Position numbers and translations under genes: made by a program. Source: Dysgonomonas sp. (GTDB lineage: Bacteria; Bacteroidota; Bacteroidia; Bacteroidales; Dysgonomonadaceae). Taken from it: a DNA stretch of 10,803 nt. Positions 1 to 5,000 of the stretch are shown here, one piece after another. The notes beneath the pieces were generated by a model. That model was not told the origin of the DNA, made no database searches, and saw nothing but the letters and a program-made list of their open reading frames with translations. The stretch's first letter is position 1. Each line of letters starts with the position of its first letter. The stretch lies in assembly GCA_003523545.1 (NCBI GenBank), contig DQAM01000431.1, positions 1 through 10,803 on the forward strand, given 5' to 3'.

Positions 1-8
1 CTATTTTA

Positions 9-83
9 TTTGCTTCGTTCTTCCGTCCTTTGCTTCGTCAATGCATTGGACACAAGTAGTATTAATCAGTAAAACGAAGTAAA
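9..83. repeat. Repeated 10-mer in front of the first HTH gene
   Basis: TTTGCTTCGT occurs at 9-18 and again at 29-38, exactly 20 bp apart, about two helical turns. An inverted copy with one mismatch (ACGAAGTAAA) lies at 74-83, two bases before the ATG at 86. A perfect palindrome CAATGCATTG sits between them at 39-48. The arrangement fits a binding region for a small DNA-binding protein, possibly the HTH protein encoded next to it. The window starts here, so further copies upstream cannot be seen. Confidence 0.45.
63..74 (+). promoter_or_regulatory. Shared 12-bp leader motif, copy 1
   Basis: TAATCAGTAAAA begins 23 bases before the ATG of the HTH gene at 86. The identical 12-mer begins 24 bases before the ATG of the paralogous HTH gene at 3050. 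In both places a short perfect palindrome built on AATG/CATT or ATTG/CAAT lies 12-14 bases upstream. This is a likely operator or conserved leader of the two paralogous genes; its function is inferred only. Confidence 0.4.
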
Positions 84-85
84 TC

Positions 86-442
86 ATGTATATCAATAAC
101 GAAGATTTTGAAATATGGATGCAGAAGTTATCCAAAAAATTGAGTGAGATCGGTCAAGACTTGAAATCACTCATCAACACCAAAGAAGTATTTGACCCTG
201 ATGAGAAACTACTCGATAACCAAGATTTGGCTTTTCTTCTCAAAGTGAGTTATAGAACTCTTCAACGATACAGAAGCAGTAAAAAACTACCCTTCTTTAT
301 GGTAGCTCATAAGACCTATTACCGCACTTCTGATGTCCGGGAGTTTGTCCGTTCCCATATGGATTTTCAAACCTATCAGGACTTTGAGAAAAAGCATCCG
401 AAGCCCGAAGACGAGGACAAGAAAGACGAAAATGATGAATGA
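86..442 (+). CDS. HTH_17-type (MerR/excisionase-like) DNA-binding protein, 118 aa
   Basis: This is a small DNA-binding protein. The helix-turn-helix covers about residues 43-88: the NQDLAFLLKVSYRTLQRYR stretch holds helix, turn and recognition helix, followed by the short wing with YYRTSDV typical of HTH_17 excisionase-like domains. Residues 1-35 look like an amphipathic helix, as in the paralogues at 3050 and 3623. The last 18 residues are a run of acidic and lysine residues (PEDEDKKDENDE), absent from both paralogues. The ATG at 86 is chosen because the repeats and the shared leader motif end just before it. In Bacteroidales elements such proteins act as regulators of excision or of nearby operons. 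Here it precedes the candidate oriT and mobilization operon, so it could be an excisionase, a regulator of mobilization or both. The exact role is not shown by the sequence. Confidence 0.75.
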   Translation: MYINNEDFEIWMQKLSKKLSEIGQDLKSLINTKEVFDPDEKLLDNQDLAFLLKVSYRTLQRYRSSKKLPFFMVAHKTYYRTSDVREFVRSHMDFQTYQDFEKKHPKPEDEDKKDENDE

Positions 443-657
443 TTCTGCTTTTTATGTTCTTAGCAGAATAGCGCAAGCGGATGAAGGCTTGTTTTAAGTT
501 TACGCCTTCAAAGTAGCTCCGCATTTAGCCGAAACAACCTCGCCTCCCGGCTCTGTTCGTTTCGCTAAATTGAGCAAGAGGGAACTGGACTTCGTCCTGT
601 TCTTCCTCTTGCCCTGCGGGGCAAAGCCTTCGGCTTTAGTGCTTTAGGATAAAGCAC
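442..657. other. Array of consecutive stem-loops, candidate oriT or structured leader
   Basis: At least six inverted repeats follow each other with little space. ATTCTGC 442-448 pairs with 463-469. TGAAGGC 482-488 pairs with 504-510. ATTTAGC-c-GAAAC 523-535 pairs with 559-570. GCAAGAGG-GAAC-t-GGAC 574-590 pairs with 594-612 around a TTC loop, interrupted by one T-T mismatch and two extra Ts. GCCC 611-614 pairs with 619-622. AAAGCC 623-628 pairs with 632-637. GTGCTTT 639-645 pairs with 651-657. No credible gene lies here. The position directly upstream of a mobilization operon is where oriT is usually found on Bacteroides mobilizable elements. A structured 5' leader RNA is the main alternative. 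Confidence 0.55.
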
Positions 658-660
658 AGT

Positions 661-714
661 TATAACACTTGCTATAACTCGAATTGATATACAATTCTAT
701 TTCAGCAAGTTATA
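661..714. promoter_or_regulatory. Dyad symmetry upstream of the BfmA/BtgA-type gene
   Basis: ACTTGCT at 667-673 pairs with AGCAAGT at 704-710. Inside it, GAATTG at 681-686 pairs with CAATTC at 692-697 around an ATATA centre. TATAA at 661-665 can extend the outer stem with TTATA at 710-714 if two bases are bulged. The dyad ends just before the possible start codon at 718. It is a good candidate for a relaxosome-protein or autoregulator binding site. Confidence 0.45.
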
Positions 715-717
715 TAT

Positions 718-1350
718 ATGAATAGCTATAAAATAGTTATAACTATGGCTAAACAGAATAGAAATATCATATTTACGACAATAGCGATAGAAGCGGAAAC
801 GGACAAGTTGATAGAAAAACTTTGTAAACGCTATTCGCTGAAAAAAGGAGAAATTACAAAACTGGCTTTCCTATATCTGGATAAAGCCCATATCAACCCT
901 GCGGATGCGCCTGAATCGGTAAAGACGGAACTTGCCAAAATCAACAAACGGCAGGATGATATTATCCGTTTCATTCGCAGCTATGAGGAAGATAAGCTAA
1001 ACCCGATGATAAGAACAAGCCATTCAATCGCTACCCGCTTTGATACTGCCTTGAAAGAACAGAAAGGATTAATAACTTCTGAAATAGAGCAAAGCCGGGA
1101 ATTACAGGATAATGTTCTGAAAAAGATAAGCGAAACTTTCAACCAACATGCCGGAGTGATTAACAACCAAGCTAAACAGATAAACGAGCTTGCCCAATCC
1201 ATAAACGCATCATCAAAAAAGCAGGAGCGGAATAATAATAAACTCCTGAAATTGATTTCCCTGTATTCGGAACTGGCAACATGCGGAGTAATGGACGGTA
1301 AGCGGAAAGAGAACCTAAGAGCAGAAATAAACGACCTGATAAACGAATAA
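718..1350 (+). CDS. BfmA/BtgA family mobilization protein (relaxosome accessory)
   Basis: The product resembles the BfmA/BtgA family of Bacteroides mobilization proteins, which bind the transfer origin and assist the relaxase. With the first ATG it is 210 aa; an in-frame ATG at 745 (MAKQNRN) gives 201 aa and is a strong alternative, because family members usually begin shortly before the strand seen here as IIFTTIAIEAETDKLI. The strand followed by two helices (about residues 18-55) looks like a ribbon-helix-helix DNA-binding region. Residues from about 60 to the end are almost entirely charged helix (KINKRQDDIIRFIRSYEEDK, later QAKQINELAQSINASSKK), which suggests coiled-coil oligomerisation. 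The stop lies three bases before the relaxase ATG, so the two are probably cotranscribed and translationally coupled. It is preceded by the stem-loop array and dyad, its likely DNA targets. Confidence 0.75.
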   Translation: MNSYKIVITMAKQNRNIIFTTIAIEAETDKLIEKLCKRYSLKKGEITKLAFLYLDKAHINPADAPESVKTELAKINKRQDDIIRFIRSYEEDKLNPMIRTSHSIATRFDTALKEQKGLITSEIEQSRELQDNVLKKISETFNQHAGVINNQAKQINELAQSINASSKKQERNNNKLLKLISLYSELATCGVMDGKRKENLRAEINDLINE

Positions 1351-1353
1351 CCC

Positions 1354-2298
1354 ATGAATATAGATTTCCCGCCACCGTCCAAAGGCACATATAACAATGC
1401 AGGCAGTAGCCGAAAGCTATGCAACTATTGTGAACATGAGGACATGGAACGCATGGAGCAAGGAATCTATACAGAGGGCTTTTTCAATCTGACAGACGAT
1501 AATATCTACAAATCACAGGTTGTAAAAGATATAGATAGTAATATCGGTCAGTTATTAAAGACGGATGCCAAGTTTTACGCTATCCATGTAAGCCCATCGG
1601 AAAAAGAACTTCGGGCAATGGGCAATACCGAACAGGAACAAGCCGAAGCCATGAAACGGTATATCCGTGAAGTGGTTATTCCCGAATATGCCAGGAACTT
1701 CAATAAAGGACTATCAGCAGAAGACATAAAGTTCTATGGTAAAATACATTTCAGCCGGGACAGGTCAAACAATGAGCTGAATATGCACTGCCATTTGATT
1801 GTTAGCCGGAAAGACCAGTCCAATAAGAAAAAGCTATCTCCATTAACTAACCACAAAAACACCAAGAAAGGAACGGTTAAGGGTGGTTTTGACAGAAAGA
1901 ACCTATTCCAACAAGCAGAGCAGGGATTTGACAAGCTATTCGGCTACAAACGGGAACTAATCGAATCTTTTGAGTATTACAACACCATGAAGAACGGCAG
2001 TATCTCCGAACAACTTAATATGCAGGAACGCCAGATTTCCAATGAAAGAAAAAATACAGATATGCAGACTGGCTTGTATGCAGATAAGCAAGGCGAACCG
2101 AATGAAAACAAGGTTGCATATAAACAAGACGACAACCTTTCAAACGATATTGAAAATAAGCAAAGTTTCAATCTCCCTGATTTGGGTTTATCATCTGCAT
2201 TGGGTTTGCTTACTCCTGATGCCAATAAAGAGGAGGAGCAAATTCCCGTGAAAAAGAGAATAAAGAAGAAGCCGAAGCGAGGATTCAGGCAATCATAA
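1354..2298 (+). CDS. DUF5712-type mobilization relaxase (BfmB/BtgB-like), 314 aa
   Basis: This is probably the enzyme that nicks oriT and pilots the transferred strand. The HUH-type metal-binding motif is visible as H145-C-H147 in NMHCHLIVSRKD, with further conserved-looking histidines at H78 (YAIHVSPSEKEL) and H132 (GKIHFSRD). The catalytic tyrosine is not certain. The N-terminus resembles DUF5712 proteins, which follow BfmA/BtgA-type genes in Bacteroidales mobilizable elements. Residues 210-290 are a hydrophilic, probably disordered linker, and the protein ends in a very basic tail (VKKRIKKKPKRGFRQS, 299-314). That tail resembles the end of the second, unrelated relaxase encoded at 8466. 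The gene starts three bases after the upstream gene and is followed after 11 bases by the GNAT-like gene, so all three form one operon. Assignment as a relaxase is fairly firm; family naming rests on recognition by eye. Confidence 0.75.
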   Translation: MNIDFPPPSKGTYNNAGSSRKLCNYCEHEDMERMEQGIYTEGFFNLTDDNIYKSQVVKDIDSNIGQLLKTDAKFYAIHVSPSEKELRAMGNTEQEQAEAMKRYIREVVIPEYARNFNKGLSAEDIKFYGKIHFSRDRSNNELNMHCHLIVSRKDQSNKKKLSPLTNHKNTKKGTVKGGFDRKNLFQQAEQGFDKLFGYKRELIESFEYYNTMKNGSISEQLNMQERQISNERKNTDMQTGLYADKQGEPNENKVAYKQDDNLSNDIENKQSFNLPDLGLSSALGLLTPDANKEEEQIPVKKRIKKKPKRGFRQS

Positions 2299-2309
2299 AT
2301 CACAGATAT

Positions 2310-2717
2310 ATGAACGAGTACGAAGAAATGCGAAAAGAAATAGATATATACCTGATGAAACGGTTTAAATATCGTCTATCCCTTGTCAGACTTACGCCTG
2401 ATAATATCCTAATCACCCGAAGAAACAGCCGGTTAGACCTGTATTTGCGTATCCGCAGAGTAGAAAGTATATTTCCACCCGATTGCCTTATTTTAGCCCA
2501 AATCAGCTTCCGAAAAGAACGTATAGGGAATGGAACACATTTCGTTCGTTTTCTTTCAGAAATAGCCTTGAAATACGGTTTTAGGTATGTCGGAATTGAA
2601 TCAACCAATAAGAAAAGTAGTTCATTTGCCAAGAAGTTGGGTTTCTACTCAATAGACGGCTTTAACTATGCAATATCAGTGAAGAATCTCCTATCATATT
2701 TTCAAGATAGGAGATAG
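2310..2717 (+). CDS. Small GNAT-like acetyltransferase-fold protein, 135 aa
   Basis: The C-terminal half has the layout of a GNAT N-acetyltransferase core. A strand (LILAQISF) is followed by a glycine loop (RIGNGTHFVRFLSEIALKYGF), which would bind the acetyl-CoA pyrophosphate. Next come a strand (YVGIES) and the motif-B-like N-x-x-S-S-x-F-A-K-K-L-G-F segment. The glycine loop is only a near match to the family consensus (Q/R-x-x-G-x-G/A, with E in the first place), and the protein is short for a full GNAT. It might have lost catalysis or hold only the core fold. No substrate can be named. It starts 11 bases after the relaxase stop and is therefore the last gene of the mobilization operon. A downstream start at 2328 is possible. 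Its reading frame ends inside a perfect hairpin. Confidence 0.55.
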   Translation: MNEYEEMRKEIDIYLMKRFKYRLSLVRLTPDNILITRRNSRLDLYLRIRRVESIFPPDCLILAQISFRKERIGNGTHFVRFLSEIALKYGFRYVGIESTNKKSSSFAKKLGFYSIDGFNYAISVKNLLSYFQDRR

Positions 2718-2735
2718 TATAATTCTTTATTTATT
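2686..2735 (+). terminator. Hairpin over the stop codon of the GNAT-like gene, probable terminator
   Basis: ATCTCCTATC at 2686-2695 and GATAGGAGAT at 2706-2715 form a perfect 10-bp stem with a 10-base loop. The right arm runs into the TAG stop (2715-2717). A T-rich but interrupted stretch (2721-2735) follows. It probably ends the mobilization operon transcript, although the absence of a clean T-run makes it weaker than the two terminators further right. Confidence 0.5.
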
Positions 2736-2741
2736 TGATTT

Positions 2742-2772
2742 GCAAAAGTACATTCCGGGAATAGAACGCCAA
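2742..2772 (-). promoter_or_regulatory. Core-like GTAnnTTTGC site / possible leftward promoter
   Basis: Read on the minus strand, 2751-2742 is GTACTTTTGC, an exact fit to GTAnnTTTGC. That is the core shared by CTnDOT and its target sites. The same bases contain TACTTTTG, an exact fit to the Bacteroides -7 consensus TAnnTTTG, with TTG (preceded by G) 19 bases upstream at 2772-2770, the usual -33 spacing. The two readings cannot be separated from sequence alone. As a promoter it would transcribe leftwards, antisense to the mobilization operon. As a recombination core it would be a candidate att-like site. Confidence 0.35.
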
Positions 2773-2869
2773 CACCAAGCCGCAAGCGGTTTTTAGAAAT
2801 TTCTTCCTTTTCATGCTGAAAAGAGTAAATTTCTAAAAAGTGTTGTCTTATCTATTCCCTGCATGAATG
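2751..2869. repeat. Large nested imperfect palindrome
   Basis: Pairs occur in mirror order around a centre near 2815: CATTC 2751-2755 with GAATG 2865-2869; GGGAATAG 2757-2764 with CTATTCCC 2852-2859; CAACAC 2770-2775 with GTGTTG 2840-2845; TTTTTAGAAATTT 2790-2802 with 2827-2839 (13 bp, perfect); CTTTTCA 2807-2813 with TGAAAAG 2817-2823 around a TGC loop. A small extra hairpin CCGC-AA-GCGG (2780-2789) sits only in the left arm. As single-stranded DNA or RNA this would fold into one long cruciform-like stem. It is not a normal terminator, since no T-run follows. Confidence 0.65.
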
Positions 2870-2970
2870 GGATGTATATCAATTAAAAAAAAGAAAAAAA
2901 TATTGTTAGGGATTGAGTATTTGCGCCAGATACAGCCACTTTCAGCCATTGCACCCCATTTCTTAAAACC

Positions 2971-3046
2971 TGCCTGAAATCTGTTTTCCTTTGCCTGAAA
3001 ATCATTGCAATGAGAATAATTTCAGTAATCAGTAAAAACAGATTTT
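2971..3046. promoter_or_regulatory. Repeat-dense control region before HTH-DUF3876-HTH operon
   Basis: TGCCTGAAA occurs at 2971-2979 and 2992-3000, 21 bp apart (two helical turns). A perfect palindrome TCATTGCAATGA lies at 3002-3013. The 12-mer TAATCAGTAAAA, identical to that at 63-74, is at 3026-3037. AAATCTGTTTT at 2977-2987 has its perfect inverse AAAACAGATTT at 3035-3045, enclosing the rest. This looks like an operator region of the downstream operon or an array of excisionase-binding sites. No exact TAnnTTTG promoter was found in it. Confidence 0.45.
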
Positions 3047-3049
3047 AAT

Positions 3050-3334
3050 ATGGATATAGTAGCAATCGAAAGCAAAACGTTCGAACAGATGAAAGGGCGT
3101 TTTGAAGATTTTACCCGACAGATAAAGAATCTATGCGGGGAGAATCAGGACAAAGAAAAATGGTTAGGCAACGATGATGTTTGTAGTCTTCTGCAAATAT
3201 CGCCGAGAACATTACAATCATACAGGGATAACGGCACCCTGCCTTATTCGCAGATTGGGCGTAAATGTTATTACAAGGTATCGGATATTGAGGATTTAAT
3301 CAGTCAGTCACAAAGAAGCAAAGAGCAAAAATGA
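3050..3334 (+). CDS. HTH_17 excisionase-like DNA-binding protein, 94 aa
   Basis: This is a small DNA-binding protein of the HTH_17/excisionase-like group. An N-terminal helix (residues 3-30) precedes the helix-turn-helix at about 37-86: WLGNDDVCSLLQISPRTLQSYRD forms the helices, and the G-T-L-P-Y-x-Q-I-G-R-K-C-Y-Y segment is the characteristic wing. It is clearly paralogous to the proteins encoded at 3623 and 86. Its stop overlaps the next start in ATGA (3331-3334), indicating translational coupling with the DUF3876 gene. In Bacteroidales elements such genes lie next to integrase genes and include recombination directionality factors, so a role in excision is likely but inferred. The start is set by the leader motif 24 bases upstream, conserved with the first HTH gene. 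Confidence 0.8.
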   Translation: MDIVAIESKTFEQMKGRFEDFTRQIKNLCGENQDKEKWLGNDDVCSLLQISPRTLQSYRDNGTLPYSQIGRKCYYKVSDIEDLISQSQRSKEQK

Positions 3335-3609
3335 AAACAGAAAATATCAACTTAGATAGGTTGGTCGGTAATTGGGAGAGCATAAACCTGAATCCGACAG
3401 TTATCATATATCGAAGCGGAGAAAGCTATTTACTTAGTGTTATCCACATGAACGAAACAAGCAAACAGGCAAGCCCTGCTACTTACGAGATTCAGGAAGA
3501 TGAAGACGGCTTCTTTATCAACTACAATCTGAAACGGACGGCTATTAGCCATGATACCAAACTGGATATATTAACTATCTCCGCATTGGGTGACTATATA
3601 CGGAACTAA
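3331..3609 (+). CDS. DUF3876-type protein, 92 aa
   Basis: This small protein resembles DUF3876, a Bacteroidetes family of unknown function that occurs between HTH genes near integrases. The opening LVGNWES is followed by alternating polar and hydrophobic stretches (TVIIYRSGESYLLSVIHM, YEIQEDEDGFFINYN, TKLDILTIS) that predict a small antiparallel beta-sheet or barrel. No catalytic motif, signal peptide or membrane segment is visible. It overlaps the upstream HTH gene by four bases and precedes the next HTH gene, so the three are one operon. It may be a partner or modulator of the flanking HTH proteins; this is inferred from position only. Confidence 0.65.
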   Translation: MKTENINLDRLVGNWESINLNPTVIIYRSGESYLLSVIHMNETSKQASPATYEIQEDEDGFFINYNLKRTAISHDTKLDILTISALGDYIRN

Positions 3610-3622
3610 AAAGGATACAATA

Positions 3623-3913
3623 GTGGAAATACTGGATAAGAAATCAACGGAAATAAATTCTTTCTTCACGGGATTGGATGAGCTACTGGATACCATACAG
3701 CAAGCTCTTAAAAATCGGACTCCACACCTGAATGGTGAAAAGTTTCTGTCAAACCGTGATGTTTGCCGGATGCTTCATATCTCATCCCGAACCTTGCAGG
3801 ATTGGCGGGATACGGGTAAAATCCCATTCATTCAGATTAAGGGGAAGATTTTGTATAAGGAATCGGAGGTTTTGAAGTGGTTGGAACAGATGCTTGCGAA
3901 ACAGAACCTTTGA
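3623..3913 (+). CDS. HTH_17 excisionase-like DNA-binding protein, 96 aa, GTG start
   Basis: This is the second HTH protein of the operon. The HTH lies in KFLSNRDVCRMLHISSRTLQDWRD, followed by the wing (GKIPFIQIKGKILYKESEV). The frame is open from a GTG at 3590, which would overlap DUF3876 by 20 bases. I prefer the GTG at 3623 for two reasons. AAGGA lies seven bases before it (3610-3615 region), a rare clear ribosome-binding site in this window. The resulting protein (EILDKKSTEI...) also aligns end to end with the 94-aa paralogue MDIVAIESKTF. It has an aromatic W in the recognition helix (QDWRD) where the other two have Y. Probable recombination or regulatory factor; a strong terminator follows. 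Confidence 0.75.
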   Translation: MEILDKKSTEINSFFTGLDELLDTIQQALKNRTPHLNGEKFLSNRDVCRMLHISSRTLQDWRDTGKIPFIQIKGKILYKESEVLKWLEQMLAKQNL

Positions 3914-3943
3914 TAGTAAGCTGGTTTAAATGAATATTTTAAG

Positions 3944-3977
3944 AAAGACTTAGAAAATGACCTCTAAGTCTTTTTTT
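3944..3977 (+). terminator. Intrinsic terminator after the HTH-DUF3876-HTH operon
   Basis: AAAGACTTAGA at 3944-3954 and TCTAAGTCTTT at 3963-3973 form an 11-bp perfect stem with an 8-base loop, running directly into seven Ts (3971-3977). The left arm's A-rich side and lack of a long opposite T-run make it mainly rightward. It insulates the next gene from the HTH operon. Confidence 0.85.
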
Positions 3978-4991
3978 ATGAGTATTTTTGCAAATGTTGA
4001 ATACATTAATTCGAACTATATGACAAATCTTTATTGGCCTATATATAAGAAGATAGAAAAGGAGATTGTAGAACTGTCAAATCACATTCATTTTGACGAT
4101 AATCAATTATCTGTTTATTCAGTGAAAATAGTAGAATTATTGATTAGATGCGTCGTTGAAATTGAAGCTATATCAAAGGATTTATATTTAAAAAATGGAG
4201 GAGCGATACCTGCTGGTAGAGTTCTATATTATGATACAGATTGCTTGAATTTGTTAGAAGGTATCTGGGAACTTAGTAAAAAGCAAGTTATTGTATCATC
4301 TGCAAATTTTTACTTTCAGGATAATAATAATAATAAGATATTGTACCCTTTAAGAAAGGCAAACAAAAGAAGTACTAGCGGGGCTGATTGGGCGAAAGCT
4401 TATCAAGCAGTAAAACATAATCGTTCCCTAAATCTAAGCAAAGGAAATATCAAACATTTACTTCGAGCCTCTGCTGCTCTATTTCTTTTAAACCTGTATT
4501 ATAGAGATGATGTGTTCGAACTTTCAAGTAATAATACAAATACTTTCACGGAGAAATTTTCTGAAATATTCGATGTTAAAGTTCATACTTGGGCGGGAGA
4601 TTCTACTGGAGCTGATTCTTATGTGAAAAAACCAGATTTTGAAGAATGTGTTTATTTAATAAAATGGGCAAATGACTACAAAAATAAATTTACGGAATGG
4701 GCTAGTGAACAGGGGCGAAAGTTAAATGAAATAATTTTTAGTCACCCAAAAGTAAATCAATACATAAATGAAAATCTAATTGAAGATGGAAAGATAAAAG
4801 AGAAAGAGTTTGCTTCTTTTATAGAAAATAGAGACTATTTCAAGTGTTTTGATATGAAAAAAGAATATGGAAGTATGATACAGAGTGCAGGTCGCCACGC
4901 TTCAGAAAAATTAAAATTTGACTTTAAAAGAACTCCTGCCCAATTTGAGGCTGTGTTAAATAAGAATCAAAAAATATATCAAAATGGTTAG
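3978..4991 (+). CDS. AT-rich gene of unknown function, possible HEPN-like helical protein
   Basis: I do not recognise the family with certainty. The longest frame starts at 3957 inside the preceding terminator stem-loop, so that start is unlikely. The ATG at 3978 gives 337 aa, and the ATG at 4020 (MTNLYWPIYKK, 323 aa) is equally plausible. A TAnnTTTG-like element (TATTTTTG, 3983-3990) would favour 4020, but no good -33 was seen. The protein is soluble and mostly helical. Two segments recall HEPN-like proteins: IRCVVEIEAISKDLY early on, and WAKAYQAVKHNR followed by a hydrophobic helix (LLRASAALFLLNLYYRD). The KHNR block would be the candidate catalytic or nucleotide-contact motif. No other enzyme motif is visible. 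The gene is visibly richer in A+T than its neighbours, stands alone between two terminators, and looks like acquired cargo; a defence or toxin role is speculation. Confidence 0.6.
   Translation: MSIFANVEYINSNYMTNLYWPIYKKIEKEIVELSNHIHFDDNQLSVYSVKIVELLIRCVVEIEAISKDLYLKNGGAIPAGRVLYYDTDCLNLLEGIWELSKKQVIVSSANFYFQDNNNNKILYPLRKANKRSTSGADWAKAYQAVKHNRSLNLSKGNIKHLLRASAALFLLNLYYRDDVFELSSNNTNTFTEKFSEIFDVKVHTWAGDSTGADSYVKKPDFEECVYLIKWANDYKNKFTEWASEQGRKLNEIIFSHPKVNQYINENLIEDGKIKEKEFASFIENRDYFKCFDMKKEYGSMIQSAGRHASEKLKFDFKRTPAQFEAVLNKNQKIYQNG
3983..3990 (+). promoter_or_regulatory. Possible -7 element for the AT-rich cargo gene
   Basis: TATTTTTG fits the Bacteroides -7 consensus TAnnTTTG and lies just after the terminator, where a promoter for the isolated downstream gene is expected. 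No convincing -33 TTTG is found 19-21 bases upstream, where the terminator arm lies. If real, it would place the transcript start after 3990 and support translation from the ATG at 4020. Confidence 0.3.
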
Positions 4992-5000
4992 TTTACTGTA

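Larger units (their letters stand above)
2718..3049. other. 332-bp non-coding region with two repeat-rich blocks
   Basis: I see no credible gene here. The left part (2742-2870) holds a core-like site and a large nested palindrome, described separately. An A-rich tract at 2882-2900 divides the region. The right part (2971-3046) holds a direct repeat, a perfect 12-bp palindrome, the shared leader motif and an 11-bp inverted repeat in front of the HTH gene at 3050. The density of symmetric elements suggests protein-binding DNA (recombination, replication or control) rather than plain spacer. Confidence 0.6.

Noticed and set aside
297..524. Minus-strand open frame over the first HTH gene and its downstream hairpins
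   Set aside because: It is a shadow of the HTH gene and the stem-loop array, with no domain and no separate promoter.
442..657. CRISPR array
   Set aside because: The repeated structures are hairpins of different sequence and size, without a constant repeat or regular spacers, and no cas gene is present.
981..1424. 147-codon minus-strand open frame opposite the BfmA/BtgA-type gene
   Set aside because: It is a frame shadow of the helical, charged protein on the other strand; the serine- and phenylalanine-rich translation has no recognisable feature.
2300..2632. Minus-strand open frame opposite the GNAT-like gene
   Set aside because: It lies antisense to a gene with a recognisable fold and shows only arginine/isoleucine-rich low-quality sequence. 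The leftward promoter-like site at 2742 does not by itself make it coding.
2790..2839. Perfect 13-bp inverted repeat as an ordinary terminator
   Set aside because: The stem is AT-rich, ends in A residues and is not followed by a T-run, and a better hairpin already lies at the gene end (2686-2715).
3590..3622. GTG at 3590 as start of the second HTH gene of the operon
   Set aside because: It has no ribosome-binding site and adds residues absent from the paralogue; the GTG at 3623 has AAGGA at proper spacing.
4321..4335. (ATA)5 triplet repeat in the cargo gene
   Set aside because: It encodes a short asparagine run, keeps the frame if its length changes, and is expected by chance in AT-rich DNA.
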